The notes: a model not told the origin generated them from the sequence alone. A stretch of 64,000 nucleotides of DNA from Enoplolaimus lenunculus (GCA_030248215.1 JASANG010004090.1:169660-233659); one strand, 5' to 3'. Positions 33,547-46,414 are shown, counted from the stretch's first letter. Translations and numbers: made by a program.

Positions 33547-36500
33547 ATGACGATTAATCTGTCCCGGCACCAAAGTGATATTTTGAATGGTTATAATTCT
33601 GTGATCAGTGAGAATGATTCTTGTGATTGGTAAGAAGTATACATTTTTGTGTTGAAGTTTAGAATGCGCTGGCACTGGGAACGCGCAAACATTATGCTAT
33701 CCGTATAGTGTCCAAAACGCTTGTTGGTTAGAATTATTTTTAGGTGTATGTATTTTACATTATATATATTTTATATATGTGTGTGTTTAGATACTTTACA
33801 TGAAATCGAAGATTAGGAGAAAATTTCAGGTTTTGGATTGCGTGCAGTAATTTTATCACATATACACAACGCAAGCGTTCATTAACTGTTTCAAAATTTT
33901 TTAAGGAAATACCACTTTAATATATTTTTCCAATTTTCGGTGTTTTAACAAGCACTTGCTAAACGTCCAGTTTGTGTTAAAATTTTGTTTGTTTTAGGGC
34001 GTTGTATGGCTACGAAGGTAATTCCAACGTGTTAAAGCTGGTGGAATCTGGAGGTACGTGGGTACTTTATTTGAACGCTTTTGTTTCGATCGAAGACTGG
34101 GATGTAATGCTTTTTCAATGAAAAACTACAACTTCCAAAAATAGTTTAAATCATTCTTGTACTAAAAAGTGCGCAAAAATTTGAAACGTGAGGACCTTCT
34201 AAGCTGGTTGAATGAAAAGTTCAGGTTGGTTAAAATATTTTGTGCATTATTTTTAGCTGATATTTACTTTGTTTTCATGTGATGCGTTCGCTTGAAATAA
34301 TGTTTCATTAAAACTTGAAACGATTAATGTTCACATTTTTAAAAAATATGTTTTATTTTTGTGCAGATGATGGTATCGAAGGTCTCGGCCCAAGTTTTAG
34401 TTCGGGGGAAGTAATGTACGCGTTGTGCAAACTTCGCTGTCCACAGACACGCATGGATCGATTGATACTCATACAGTGGGTAAGTGACCTCGCAAACCTA
34501 AGTTGGTTGAGCTGTAATATTGCAACATAATAGAAACGACGATTTCCGCGTAAAATTTTAATTGAAAATCAGCGTTTGCTGCGGTAGCAAAAGTAACATA
34601 AATTTATTTAAAGATAGAAACCATTGTTAAGCATAAAAATTGAATTATAAACTTTTTAAAGTATAAAAAATGAGTAATTGATATATTATATGCAACTTTT
34701 TCAGTTTTATTTTAAGTTGCTAAGGCGTACAATTTTTCTAATTTCCTAAATGCAATATGTGTCATCGGAATGGTTGGCCTTATCGCGGAAAATTGTGAAG
34801 ATGCAGCGGATTTTTTTAGTAAATCATCGCATTGTACCGTTACTGTTTTAGCAAGGTGAAGGCACGCCAATTGGTCGTCTAGGAATGTGTGCACCACATG
34901 TTCATGAGCTAAAAAGGCTATTCAAGGTACTTTGGTCGAAATATTATCTATAACTGAAACGGTTTTGCTAAATTGAGTTGCAGTTATCACCCTAATGTCA
35001 CTTGTTTTGTTTTACTGGAATACCTCAATATCAGGGTGCAAAGCGGAACTGGATTATACCGGAATCGGAATCGGAACAGATTGGCTTTTAACAATTTTCG
35101 AGAACGTCGCAAGAACAAACTGGTCCTGATTTCTGGTTTGCAAAAGCTAAACTACAATCATTATTGATTTAGCAATCGGAATCGGAATCGGAACTCGTTT
35201 TGAATCGGGATTCTAATCGGAATAGGAATTCCGGTTGCACCCTACTCAATATGGGCGGGAGCTAGCGGTTTCGTACGAACTGATAAAACAAGTCGTCGGG
35301 TATTTCTTGTAATGGTGGTTTTTAAAAGTTACACTTTGAAAATTTAGTTCAGGTTCCCAGGTCCACTTTAGTCAATTTGACTATTTGAAGTTTGTAAGCA
35401 ATTGACTTCCAATCGCATGAGTGTGCTTATACATTACTGCTGTTAATAAACCGTATTTGTTTAAAAAATATTTCGTATCAGGGTGTTCATATGGTGTATA
35501 CGGCACGTTGCGAGGATGACGTTGAACCAGAAACTGTGATTAAGCAGCTTAAAAAGTGCAGCACAGCTGAGCTGTTGCCTTCATCCGGTGGTTATGAGCC
35601 TGGACGTCCTGTGGTGAGTTACATGTAGTTCGGGTTAGATGTACGGTATATCCAATAAAATTGCTTCGCGGTGTCTCGCATGTATAGGAATTGACTGCTG
35701 TGCATCCAGAGCTATTGCGGCATCACAAAAGTTATTTTCAACATAATTTTGCGAGCTCTTTTTAACTTTTGGTTAGTTTTATAATAAAAGCGTTTGGTAT
35801 TTTGGCTTTAAGGGAAGTGTTCACAAACGTATTGATGCCAAATCAGAAATATCATCAACTGACAGAGATAAATTTTGGCAGCAGGCTGAGGCGAGTTTTT
35901 TACCCGTATAGTTTTTGTTAAAGACTTTGCAGCATAATTATTGTATGTTCTGTTGTACTATGATTGCATGCCATCTCACAACATTGTACAGAATATTTAT
36001 TTCCAGAAAATGCAACTTCATAGCACTACATTACATAATGACATTGACTAAACGTGTAGCCGAAAAGTTATTGCATTGCGACTTATTATGAAATAACATT
36101 TTGTCTTCTGGTGATTATTTAATACTGGAGTTCATACGTTTACGATATGTAGTGTTGTTCTCTTTGTATTATTATCTTTTGTTTTTAGCAAGAAGAGAAA
36201 ATGAGAATAAACGCCGAAAAACGGCGATTATCAAGTGAAGCCGATCAGTACGCAAAAGACAAAGAAATGCTACAGGTAAGTAACAACCTCCAGCGTAATA
36301 GGCAATGCTAGCAAGTCTGATTTTAAAACCGGATGTCTGGTAGGAATAAACAATATTTTATAACTTCGTTTCTTTTACAGAGTATTTTGTTACTTACTCT
36401 CATAGTGTTCTGTTCCAAATTGATAAAACAATGCTCAGCAACCTATAGGATAGTGCACACTAATGCGAAGGACAATAATAAAAGTGCAAATGAGAATATT

Positions 36501-39500
36501 GTGGTGCGAAAACCAAGTGTCAGAATGAAGTGAAATTTAATAAACTTGCTTTACGATAACTTAATATCAAAATTTTCTTAAAGCTTGCCGCTGACTACGC
36601 TCCCAAGACCTTTCTCAGAGCTCTAACTCTGAAATGTGTGGTGAAAAATTATCGGTGAAATACCTCCCAACCAGAAATGATATAGTGCTGTGTTTTGACG
36701 TGCGTTCTCCGTTTCTATTCCGTGATTGCTCGCAATATGTAAAAAAGTTAGCGGAATTTTATGAAATGCTACCCATCACAAATTCCTTCTGACTTCTTGA
36801 AATTTTCTGCCACAACTAAAGCTGAGCTCATTTCGTACTACAGCAGTGCCCACAAAACTCCTCTATAATGTCAGAAAAAATGTGAATGCTATGTCATTTC
36901 GTGAAATAAAGTATTCCGACTTTTCTAAACTTTAATTTGCGGCTTCGGCAAAAAATTAGTCATATTTTGCTCATCATGAAAACTGCAAATAAGATTGATT
37001 CTCGTTGCCATTTTTTTGCATCGTTCATATTAATTTGCTGCCTCAATTTAGCGTCAAATTTCAAGTCAGCTCAAAGCGACCTCGCCAACAAGTGCCCACC
37101 CGCCTTCTGGTGGTTTTGGTGGTACTAACGCACCTACAGGTCAGCCGAAACGTCTCACACCGCTGCTCACAAAACAGCCGGTGCCAGTGCCGGAAACAAA
37201 GAAAAGTTACCACGCTATTGACAAAGAAAATAACAATTGCAACAATCATGTTGGTCTCGAAGAAAGCGAGATTGATCAAGAGAGACGAACAAAAAGCGAC
37301 GCATTGCGAAAAGAACGTATTGAGGTAAGTTTGTGGGGTTGGATTTAATCTTGATTTTTATTTCCTTCGTGATATGATATAGTTACCATACAGAAAGCGT
37401 TTTGTTGGTGTCAAGGTATAATCAAGGGGGTCGGGCTAGTTGTAATGGCGTTATATCAATGTTGCGGTACAACGTTAAATCTAAGTTGTTTATAGACAGC
37501 ATGCTTTTTGATTTAGGAAGCAAACTCTTTAATTTCGCAACGTAAAAATATTAGAGCAATGTGGGAATCGTCTGGAACTGACGCTAAACCTGTGTTTCCC
37601 CAAAATCCATCGGCACCAAAATCGTTTTCAATGGCGAAAAATTATGCAACTTCAACCAATGGACCTTCTGTTAAATCTCCGACATATCCCACTTCGCCAA
37701 ATCAGCAGCTCAATTTGAACCAAAATGGAGTCACGAATACCTATTCAAACAGTGTTTCGCGCACCGCTGTTGGTTCTGCGAACAAATTTGGTGCTTCGAA
37801 ACCTGTTCATGCCAGGTGGCCTCCTCAAGATTCAACCTCGACAGACAATTTGGATAACGGTAAATAGGTTTTGCTTTTTGGGGTACATACAATTTTTGCA
37901 GATATACCATTACGGACAGAACTAAGGGTACATCCGAAAATTTCCATATATACCATTACGGACAGGATTAAGTGCAATCGAGACAGCGTTTCAAACCACG
38001 GCTGTGACCGCGATTGCTCGTTTCTTGATGGCAATAACTCGCAAACGCGATTTGAAGTTCTCGCAGTTATTGCGACCATGATGGCTGTGTGAGCCGGTTT
38101 TCTTGGTATAACTTTTCAAGCGTTTGACCGACGCCCTAGATTCCAGAGCCGGACCCGAGTGAAAATTTCTACTCCAAGTCGCAGGGCAACAGCCTATGTC
38201 GTGTCTTGCTCCACGTCTTGGCATAACTGTATATTGAAAAGATGGTGTAATAGATTAATTTTATTAATACTTACTTTTTGAACTGTAAGGTTGAAACAAA
38301 CATTCAAAATAGTACCGAGCTCATAACTATTACCCGTTGCCTTTCAAGGAAAACAGGAGAATTTATACTATGCTTTCAGTGAAGTTTGTGCAAACTCACG
38401 TTTTTTAATTGAAATTATTTTCCAGTTGCCAAATCGAAGCCAGTCGTATCCAACACAACATTACGCAACAATCAAAACAACGGTGTATTATTGCACAATC
38501 ATCGTGATGTCGAACCGGTTTCTCCTAAAAGTTCCGTTCACGCGACGCCAAACAGCAGTGACCCACAATTCAACAACGTAAACAAGCCTCAATACGGGAG
38601 CAACCACGGTGTGCCTACGCCGAGTCCACCACTGCCAGCATCGTCCCCACCGAAAATGGAACCCATCCATGGGGCGGTAATGCCGCAACAAGTAAACATC
38701 TAGCATTATATTGCTCAAAATAATTTGGGTTGATGCAAAAATGTAACATTTACGGCCTGAATTTAGTGTAATTGAGACATGTCAACAGTCTTAGCTAAAG
38801 GCGTATCTTAGTCAAAAAATTTGAGATACGCCTGTTTTCAATTTTTGTACCTTAGATAAACACTTGCCACGGATTAAATACAATTTATAGTGAAAAGTGT
38901 TGTACACGTGAAATACGCGGTTTAAAGTAATCTCTTAAATAAGTGGGTTGCGATTTGGCTACTTTAAGTAAAAAGCCGTATCTGCCTGACAAATATAACA
39001 GAACCAATATATGCCTTTCACTGAGACCATTGTATTTGCACTGTACCTCTACTTGCAACAGGCGCATTTTACGAAATAAACCGACAAAATACTCACGCAA
39101 TTATCGGCTCTACTAACTCCGTGTCATCATTTTCATCATCACTGGTTTTTAATTCTGAAATAGTTTCATAGTAGTCTTCTCCAATCCGCCGTCATTTTCT
39201 GGCGCGTTTTTAGTTTTCGTTGAAGGAAGACTATCGTAAAATCTCCAATAGTCGTGATGTATCGCGCCATCTCGACATAGTGCCATCAAATCCTTTTTCT
39301 TCTCCATCACAATAGACAAAACGTTTAAATCTTCCAAAACAAATTAAGTGGGTTTATTGAATTTTAGTGGGGTTTTTTGAAAAATGGTGGGTTTTTCAAA
39401 TTTTTCAAAACGTTGCAATAAAATACTGTAAGGGTTTGACGTTTGGGACCTTCTCAAAAATGATGGACACATTAGACCATAAAGGTAAACGTTAAAATTT

Positions 39501-41382
39501 AGTGCTATGCATGCGCGCTTGTTTCGTGAATTCCGAAAATCGTAATCGTAAATGTGAGAAGTGTAGTGGCAGTTAATTTTGCAGTATATTAATATATTCT
39601 AACGCAATCGCGCGCTACTGCGCGCTTATTTGTGTCTGAGACGTGCAGTGTCTTGTTAAGTACTTATGTTAGGTGAAACTTGCCTTTATATATCCTTAGC
39701 AGGTTAGAATAAATCTGTCTTTAAATATCAGATTTTGGCGTAGCATTATTTTGAGTTAAACAAATAAGGGCTGAACTGGAACATCCGCCAAAAATACTGC
39801 ATCAAATATTCTTTGATTATATATGATTGCGGCATGCTGGTCGTTACACACTCGCGGTCACTTGAAGCCCATCGCTAACGGCTGACAAAATATTATCGTA
39901 TTTAAACTAAATTCAGTAATTAAAGAAATTCATTAGATGCAAATAAATTTCAAAATATCCGTTTTCATAACTTTATAACGCGGCATTGTAAGTTTAACCT
40001 GATTTTAATGCTAATTAATCAGCACTCTTTTTAAATATAATTGATAACGTAAATGTGTGTAAATTCAGTATGAACAACTTGAAATGCATTTTGTTTGGTG
40101 AGTTTGCTTTTGTAATACGGTAACTTTGCGTTGGGATTGTGGTAACCTACTTATTTTTGTAGTATAATGGTGTGGTTGTTTTAGGCCTTAAAATCGGTTG
40201 TTCCGCCTCGGCCTGACAGTGATAATGAAGACGAAGATAATGACAATGACTGGGATGGTAAGTATTTTTATGCACAAGAAATGACAACCACTCATTTGTT
40301 GTGCGCTTTTTAGAGTTCTGTTCTATGTAGCTCAAAACTTTCATTTTTCCAACTGTTCAATTTTTTGCTTGAATTTTAAGGATTCAAAACAGGCTGTAGA
40401 CGTTTGTCTGATGAAATACTGTTGAATAATTACGAGTGGGGTAGACGTAAAATTCGTAGAGTTGCTAAGATGTTGTTTAAGTCTATTGATTACTTTTTGA
40501 ATTTAATTAAAAATCTTGTTTCGATGCCGCAGTCCACAATAACGCTTAAGTAATACCACATGGGTTTTAATGCTCGTGTTGGGTTATTAAATTTTGTTAA
40601 CATGTACCTGAGATTTTCGAAAAAGTTCTCCAGTTGATTGTCGTAGCCTAGTGTCATGATACAATTTAGCGGTTTGTTACATTTTTGCTGATTGGCTTTC
40701 TACATAGATCCTCCATTAGAAGATGGACCAAATATATCGGAATCTGTTGGCGGGCTGGCAATCTCAGCTGACGTCAGAAACGATATTGCCAGCAGCATGA
40801 TCACTGCATCACCGCCTGCACATCCACTCCAGCAAAAAGATCCTCATGCACATACAACAGAACGTGCACAAGCGTTGTGGGATTATCAAGCAGGTAACGC
40901 AAATACGGCAACGTGACATACATTTTAACTCAGGCAAAATAAACGTTCTTTGAGCGTTTTCATATGTAGTTATTGCGGTATGAAGTAAATTGTTGTTTTA
41001 ATTATTTAAATAGTTGAACAAACAATTTGCCAGCTCTCAAAATTAATCTATAAATGTTAGGTACAACTTTTGAAAGTTTGTGGATATTCCTACAAAAGTG
41101 GGAAGCCGTATTTCCAACAGGTTATTTATAGATGCTACACAAATTGGAGGTTATATCGGATGCTGTTTTCGTTGGTGTTAGGCAGGTGAAGTCCAAAATT
41201 ATTTTTCATGACGTGAAACTGCTGCAATAATTGTAATTGTTTTAGCTGACGATACAGAAATTTCGTTTGATCCCGGGGATATTATCACAGACATTGAACG
41301 CATTGATGAAGGCTGGTGGCGTGGAGTGGGTCCTGATGGTACCCTGGGGTTGTTTCCGGCCAATTACGTCCAAGTTTTGTAA
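33547..41382 (+). CDS. DBNL: Drebrin-like protein (DBNL/Abp1 family), 13 coding exons
   Basis: Actin-binding adaptor linking F-actin to endocytosis and signalling. Exons: 33547-33629, 33998-34053, 34367-34479, 34852-34926, 35482-35613, 35813-35890, 36189-36275, 37052-37324, 37517-37859, 38426-38691, 40185-40257, 40708-40893, 41246-41382; 1,902 nt, 633 aa, all phases consistent. The N-terminal ADF-H domain (about 5-137) shows [23 protein letters not shown] and [14 protein letters not shown] helical segment follows (DKFWQQAE joined to [13 protein letters not shown]), then a long Ser/Pro/Asn-rich linker with an acidic patch ([13 protein letters not shown], about 513-525). The C-terminal SH3 (about 581-633) shows [21 protein letters not shown] and [10 protein letters not shown]. 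Human DBNL is about 430 aa, so the linker is long here. The exon ending at 35890 uses a GC donor. A pyrimidine-rich acceptor lies 38 nt upstream of the ATG. Confidence 0.95.
35032..35244. mobile_element. Family-1 MITE in DBNL intron 4, perfect 8-bp target duplication
   Basis: 213 bp with ends CAGGGTGCAAAGCGG and TTCCGGTTGCACCCTA. CTCAATAT is on both sides. Subterminal units are GGAATCGGAATCGG, another variant of the hexamer. Confidence 0.85.
37957..38095. mobile_element. Family-3 MITE in DBNL intron 9
   Basis: ACCATTACGGACAGGATTAA terminus followed by GCAATCGAGACAGCG, GACCGCGATTGCTCG and ACGCGATTTG. A second copy of the ACCATTACGGACAGAACTAA motif lies at about 37,906, so two ends are close together. 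Confidence 0.55.
39149..39337 (-). other. Short ORF of possible transposase origin
   Basis: A 63-codon open frame containing [19 protein letters not shown] looks protein-like, but it is isolated, lies in DBNL intron 10 on the other strand, and I cannot place it in a family. Confidence 0.2.
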
Positions 41383-41434
41383 TTACATAGAATATGATAA
41401 TGTTGGACTGTATTTTTATATGTGCTTTGTGTTA

Positions 41435-41860
41435 CTACAATAAGGACAGAATCCAGTGTAATAAAGATTATAATCCGAACACGATTCAATTCGCGATTAC
41501 CTACTGATTACTAGGATGCATTTGAAAGCAACGGTGTTCGGCCATAATCGCGACTGCAGCTGCGATTGCCTGGTATTAAAGTTCTAATCGTTTGTAAACT
41601 GCGGTTCCTACTACCAAAGTTTAAAACGCGATTGCGATCGGTGTCTGTAGACGCCACTGCTATCGGTGTCTGTAGACGCGACTGTGATCGGTGCCTGTAG
41701 ACGCAACAGGTCGCGACCAAAAAAAAATTCAGATGCCAGTTTGAAAAAGCGACCGCAGACACAATTTCGTAACTGTTACAGTAACGTATAAAACATGGTG
41801 CAATAACGATTGCGTGCCGAATGCGATGTAAATCATGACATACTGATTTGCAAGACGCAT
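41435..41860. mobile_element. Family-3 MITE sequence at the DBNL 3' end
   Basis: AATAAGGACAGAATCCAG near the start, then CGCGATTACC, CGCGACTGCAGCTGCGATT and a short tandem region of about three units reading CGGTGTCTGTAGACGC (41,640-41,705). Confidence 0.55.
41460..41465 (+). terminator. Candidate DBNL poly(A) signal AATAAA
   Basis: AATAAA begins 78 nt after the DBNL stop codon. It lies just inside sequence that resembles the end of a family-3 MITE (AATAAGGACAGAATCCAG at 41,440), so the 3' end may be element-derived. Confidence 0.5.
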
Positions 41861-42254
41861 TTCTACACAAACGCAGTTGAATATAATTGTTTAGCGATTA
41901 TGGTGGTATCATAATCGCGATTGCAGTTGCGATTTAATGCCGCTGAGTAAAGATGCATACATAGCAATAAAAACCAGACGTTATTGTAAAAATGTAAACA
42001 CAAAAACACAACGAACGTAATCGCTGTTCACTGTACATAATCTCTGTACGTTACTTGCTACAATTATTATAAAACCCAACAGTTGCCGGAATGTTTGTTT
42101 TTTATTAAGGATATAAATCCTAACGGAACATCTGCTCATCCTGTGATTTTGGTACATACGGTTGCGCAGTACAGGCACTTGGGAAATGGATGCTTGTGTA
42201 GTGCAGTTGTAGTCAATTGAATGGACGAAAATGACTTTTGTGGTCGTCCAAGTG

Positions 42255-42640
42255 GTAATGCAGAGTTGCCTGGATATTAATTTGCCAGTTATCGGATCCG
42301 GATAGTGTATTTTTTACCGAAACGGGATGTTAGCCAGTTTGGCATCTCCATATATTTGTCACTGTTGGAAGTATTTCAGCCTAGCAAAATGATGCTTTAC
42401 TGAATACAAATTAACTGTCAACGTTGATTTTTCATTGTACTGTAGTGTGCAAACGTTAAGCTTTACCGTGTTCGCAGACGCGATCGCTGCAAAATGTTAT
42501 CCGCTTATAAAAAGTACTTTTGTCAAAATATTCGGGACCGCAACCGTAAATGTATTTTTTGTGACCGGCAGTGTTTTACGGATGTCTCCAGTTTCCGCTG
42601 GATACACAGGAATCGGATATTCTGTCGCTCCCGGTCTATA
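42255..42640. mobile_element. Degenerate family-1 MITE, CCGGATAT subtype
   Basis: GTTGCCTGGATATTAATTTG near the left and GAATCGGATATTCTGTCGC near the right match the 10,434 copy. AACCGTAAATG also aligns. The ends are decayed. Confidence 0.5.
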
Positions 42641-43154
42641 TGTTACAGCGTTTTGCAATGGAATTACGATTTTTGCAGTTTTTATACTGTTTGGCCGTAT
42701 GCTATTTTATCAAAAAATTTTTTATTTACTTTTGAGAAGAACAATACTGGTGTAAAATTGGCATTCTATACTTATTGTTAATATTATCTCTCAGTTTTAT
42801 TAAAATTGCTTAGAACACGCCCCGAACAAAATATGGCTGTTTAACCTCGACGTTGATATAAGCCTAAGTTTAAGCCTAAGCGAATACGTAAGATATGTAC
42901 AATTTTGTTCAGGGCATGTTCTATATGAGCGGTTGCAATCATGTTATACTTTTAATTGAAATGAACTATGCAGCGTATGGAATGCAATTATTAGGTTTAC
43001 TTGGTTCAAAGCAGCAATGTAAAAACCGGAGTCGGAGTTGCCAGACTAAAATGATTATGATTCGAGGCGGCGTAGCGTTACTAGAATTCTAACCAACCAT
43101 GTGGCATTTAAACTAAATTAGAATCCTTTATAAAAATAGCACACAGTTCGATTT

Positions 43155-43300
43155 TCAGGCTCGTAGTCAGCTCAAGAAGCTAGGGAAACCAAACTAAAAA
43201 CGATATAGGGGTATGAGGTTGAAATAGCAAGCCTACAAGCTGGGTTACAATTTTTCCAGTGGGCTAAAGTTTCCGCTGATTTTGGGCCCGGGGATTTTAA
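43155..43300. mobile_element. Degenerate CAGGCTCGTAG element
   Basis: CAGGCTCGTAGTCAGCTC at the left and TTTTGGGCCCGGGG at the right resemble the copy at 31,963 with many substitutions. Confidence 0.4.
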
Positions 43301-43654
43301 TGCGTTATGCTTCGTGAAAATTACAAGATTAACGCGTTTGAGTAAAATCATATTTGTAGGGTTAGGTTACTTATCATTTTCGCTCAGATGTTGAAGATAT
43401 TCATGATCTGCATTCTGGACTTCACTAAACTTTGATACTTCGATGTTCGAATATTATATATTTAAATAGTTTTATTTAATATTTTTATATTTTTAGCACA
43501 TTTTTTTACTGTAATCACGGTGCGTCCATAGGTGAAAAATATTTGAGCCGGAGGTTGACAAAATTTACCGAAGTAAGGGTCAACAAAATTTTCCAGAACT
43601 GAAGGCAACCGTAATTCCTTAGGTACTTAAAATAATGCAACGGGCCAATGTAAC

Positions 43655-43745
43655 TTTTAGGGGCGTAACAGCAGGATAATCGTATTCCTAAGCCTAAGCC
43701 TAAGCATAAACAGAAAAATGTAATCTAGAATCTAAACCTTTTCTG
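43655..43745. mobile_element. Partial family-2 MITE
   Basis: GGGCCAATGTAACTTTTAGG followed by GCCTAAGCCTAAGCC units and TAATCTAGAATCTAAACC. The second terminus is missing. Confidence 0.5.
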
Positions 43746-44262
43746 TTATAGGCTCACCATAAACCTAAATTAAATTATAAGTAGAGCATGTTTTATGCCG
43801 CTTACATAAATTGTCATAGTTCGCACGGGTTGCACCCCCTCTAAATATAGTGTGGGGGAACGGAAAAAACGCAACGTGTGCCGGGTACATTATTCTCTAC
43901 ACAGAATGTGCCTAGTTGCACACTTTTGTTAAACAGTGAGTATCGACTCTTGGTATGATTAATCAATATATATGCTCAGTTAAAAATTGGTGCATTCAAT
44001 TTTAATTTTACACTTTACATTCATGGAAGCATTGCTTATTACTATGTTATGCCACTTTACTTGTTTGTTAATATAATTTGAAAAAATAAACTGCTACACA
44101 AGGAACAGCGCTCCGTTTAATTGTGGGATGCGACCGGATATGCTAAAAGTTCCGAAATCCCGTTGTCGCTGCCAAGTACGCACATGCCAACTGCAACGCA
44201 CATTTTTTAAAAAAATCTGATGCCAGGAGCTAAATATCGCAAATTATTACTCAACGTCTTTA

Positions 44263-44402
44263 AACCCGCTGGTTTAGGCAAAACGTTTTCACGGTGATTG
44301 AACACAGTAATGAAACCTTTTCTATCATTATGTCGAAATCAAGTTTTGGTTTAAAAATTTTGTTCATTATCTCAGAAAACCTGGAGAATTTTATATCATT
44401 TT
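44263..44402 (+). repeat. Dispersed repeat, nearly identical to 63,862-64,000
   Basis: About 140 bp starting CCCGCTGGTTTAGGCAAAAC with only two differences seen against the second copy 19.6 kb away, same orientation. The second copy runs off the window edge. The left breakpoint is sharp. The family is unknown. Confidence 0.9.
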
Positions 44403-44665
44403 AAACGAGAGAGTGTTTAATTTGGGTCTAAAATAACACGACAAATTTTAACTTCGCAGTTTACGTAACAGTTTGACTATCTCAATAATTTGCTTATTTT
44501 CTGAATGCTTAATTTGAAACCTCAGGATGCAATGAAAATAATAAGTGTTTCAGTTAAAATAGTAAAGACGTTAAATTTTTTACGCTTAGGAATTTACGAA
44601 ATGCTGTGTCAATGAGGATTTAGGTTGACACTGTGTTTATAGTAGCAGTAACAAGTTGCTTGGTT

Positions 44666-44846
44666 TGCTGGGTGCAACCGGAATTATAAAATACCACAAC
44701 GGGAATGCCAATTTTTTCAAATGAAATTTTTTCAATATCCACAATAACAAATAATTACGGTAAAGAAATACTGGATTTATAACCGGAACCGTATAATGAA
44801 CAATACCGGAGTTGCCTACCGAAACCGGAATTGCGGTTGCACCCTT
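44666..44846. mobile_element. Family-1 MITE, degenerate
   Basis: CTGGGTGCAACCGGAATT at the left and TTGCGGTTGCACCCTT at the right. The interior is AT-rich with a few CCGGAACCG units. The flanks are only loosely similar. Confidence 0.6.
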
Positions 44847-45054
44847 GGTGGGGTACCAAAACTTCGTTTGATCCTAACATATATTCTAAAGATCCGAGTT
44901 CATGCTATCAGAATCAGATACATTCCATAATTAAGTATATGGTTGACGAGTGGCACATTTGAAGCCTCTCTGTAGTACGTAGGTATACCTGGATGTAACT
45001 TGAGGAGAAAAATTTCGTAACCGAAGTTTCACAAAATTTGCCAAAACCTTTACT

Positions 45055-45180
45055 GTAGTAACCCGAATAAGAGGGAGACTGATATTTATTTGGCCTCTTC
45101 AGAGGATACCTCTCCTGTTATTCAGTTACGACTGTCATTTATTTTTAACCCTCGCTCCGCCACCCTTCGTTACAAAGCCT
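45055..45180. mobile_element. Family-4 MITE fragment
   Basis: TACTGTAGTAACCCGAATAA terminus followed by GACTGATATTTATTTGGCCT, also present at 63,049-63,110. It ends near CCGCCACCCTTCGTTAC, as does the next copy. Confidence 0.55.
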
Positions 45181-45182
45181 TT

Positions 45183-45412
45183 AGTGTAGTGACCCGAATA
45201 AGAGGGTGCACTGTAAAAAATGGGGAGTCAAATTGACCCTCTCAGAAACAGGCTCTTCCTTACTACACAAACTATAAGTCAAATTTGACTCCGCCACAGT
45301 CCAATTCGATTCACTGTTGACTCTGGCGGAGTGAAATTTGACTGTTTGTGTAATCGGGAAAAGCCTGTCCGAGTTTATTTGTAATCCGCCACCCTTCGTC
45401 ACTTACCGATAT
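45183..45412. mobile_element. Family-4 MITE copy with internal hairpin
   Basis: GTGTAGTGACCCGAATAAGA at the left and CCGCCACCCTTCGTCAC at the right. The centre contains the long inverted repeat at 45,264-45,352. Confidence 0.55.
45264..45352. repeat. Long hairpin, arms of about 35 bp, loop about 16 bp
   Basis: The left arm contains AGTCAAATTTGACTCCGCCA and the right arm TGGCGGAGTGAAATTTGACT. The outer part pairs ACACAAAC with GTTTGTGT. A 4-nt insertion and a few mismatches interrupt it. Confidence 0.8.
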
Positions 45413-45843
45413 ATATGGCAAATATCCATTGAATACACGTTTGTCTTGTATCAAAAGCTTGAGCGATAATGCAAGGTTATAATTAGGAATGCACTTTCAA
45501 AACTTAAGTATGTTTTATAGCTTTGAAGTCAACATTATTTGGTCCTGGTGTCATTTTTTGCTCTACAATCAGGGATAATGACATTCATGGTCTCTATAGG
45601 CCTTAGGAACTGAACTATATCCGCTTACACTATTATTAGGGATGCGGACTCCTATTGATGGCCCCAATTTCCCAGGACAGAAATATACCCGGAGTGCACA
45701 CTTCTGCGCTCCTGTTTAATTCAATCTGTCCCAATTATATTTTTTGTATGTACTCCTGGTACATTGCTGTCCCGGGAAAATGGGATGGATACTCCTGGTA
45801 CGTTTCTGTCTCGGCAAAATGCGACGGCCTTTAGGGTAACATT

Positions 45844-46001
45844 GGCCCTAGTTACTTTAAGGGGCGTCCAGGTTTCTAGTGGGTCTACAAAACAGTAAGT
45901 TACGAAAGAGTAGGTTTAGATTCTAGATTACATTTTTTGCTTAGGATTAGGCTTAGGAATACGCTTAATCTACTGTTACGCCCCTTAAAGTAACATTAGC
46001 C
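45844..46001. mobile_element. Family-2 MITE, TTACTTTAAGGGGCG subtype
   Basis: Inverted ends are CCTAGTTACTTTAAGGGGCG and CGCCCCTTAAAGTAACATTA. The interior has GCTTAGGATTAGGCTTAGG, i.e. TTAGGC-type hexamers. Confidence 0.7.
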
Positions 46002-46189
46002 TTGTCTGCAATGTCGCTACTCACAGAACACAGTGCATGTCTTTACACCGTAACGAGACACTGTTCGAAGGGACTATTAATTTTTGTACAGCAGAAGCTA
46101 TGCACAAAAAAATTAAAATTTATTTCGTAGAAACAACGCTGTAAGGAGAGTCTGCGTTTTGTCAGTACCCTTTCAATTCCAGTGAGTTA

Positions 46190-46400
46190 ATGAACGCAGA
46201 GAGAGATAGTTATTTTTGGTTATATCTGAGTTAATAGCACTAAATATTAACTCACTCTGAGCGTATTTAATTCCGGGTGAGTTGATTAATGAACTCAGAA
46301 TGAGCTAAACCAATTCAGAATTCTGAGTTCAGAAAGACCTAACTCAGAGCTCAGGCTTCTGAGTGGATTCAACTCATTCAGAGTTAAAATCAAACCACTG
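46190..46400. mobile_element. Family-6 repeat (CTCA/TGAG-rich, palindromic)
   Basis: Repeated GAGTTAA, AACTCAGA and CTGAGTT motifs on both strands with an AATTCCAGTGAG-like left edge and CACTGGAATTTACAGTGAG at the right. Relatives are at 47,155-47,290, 63,225-63,365 and 63,590-63,775. Confidence 0.55.
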
Positions 46401-46414
46401 GAATTTACAGTGAG

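Noticed and set aside
41511-41870. 119-codon minus-strand ORF
   Set aside because: Lies in family-3 MITE sequence; the Arg/Ser-rich reading comes from GCGATTGC and CGGTGTCTGTAGACGC repeats.
42837-42892. Possible interstitial telomere (GCCTAA units)
   Set aside because: Only a few imperfect units and the same motif lies inside family-2 MITEs, so a telomere fusion is not needed to explain it.
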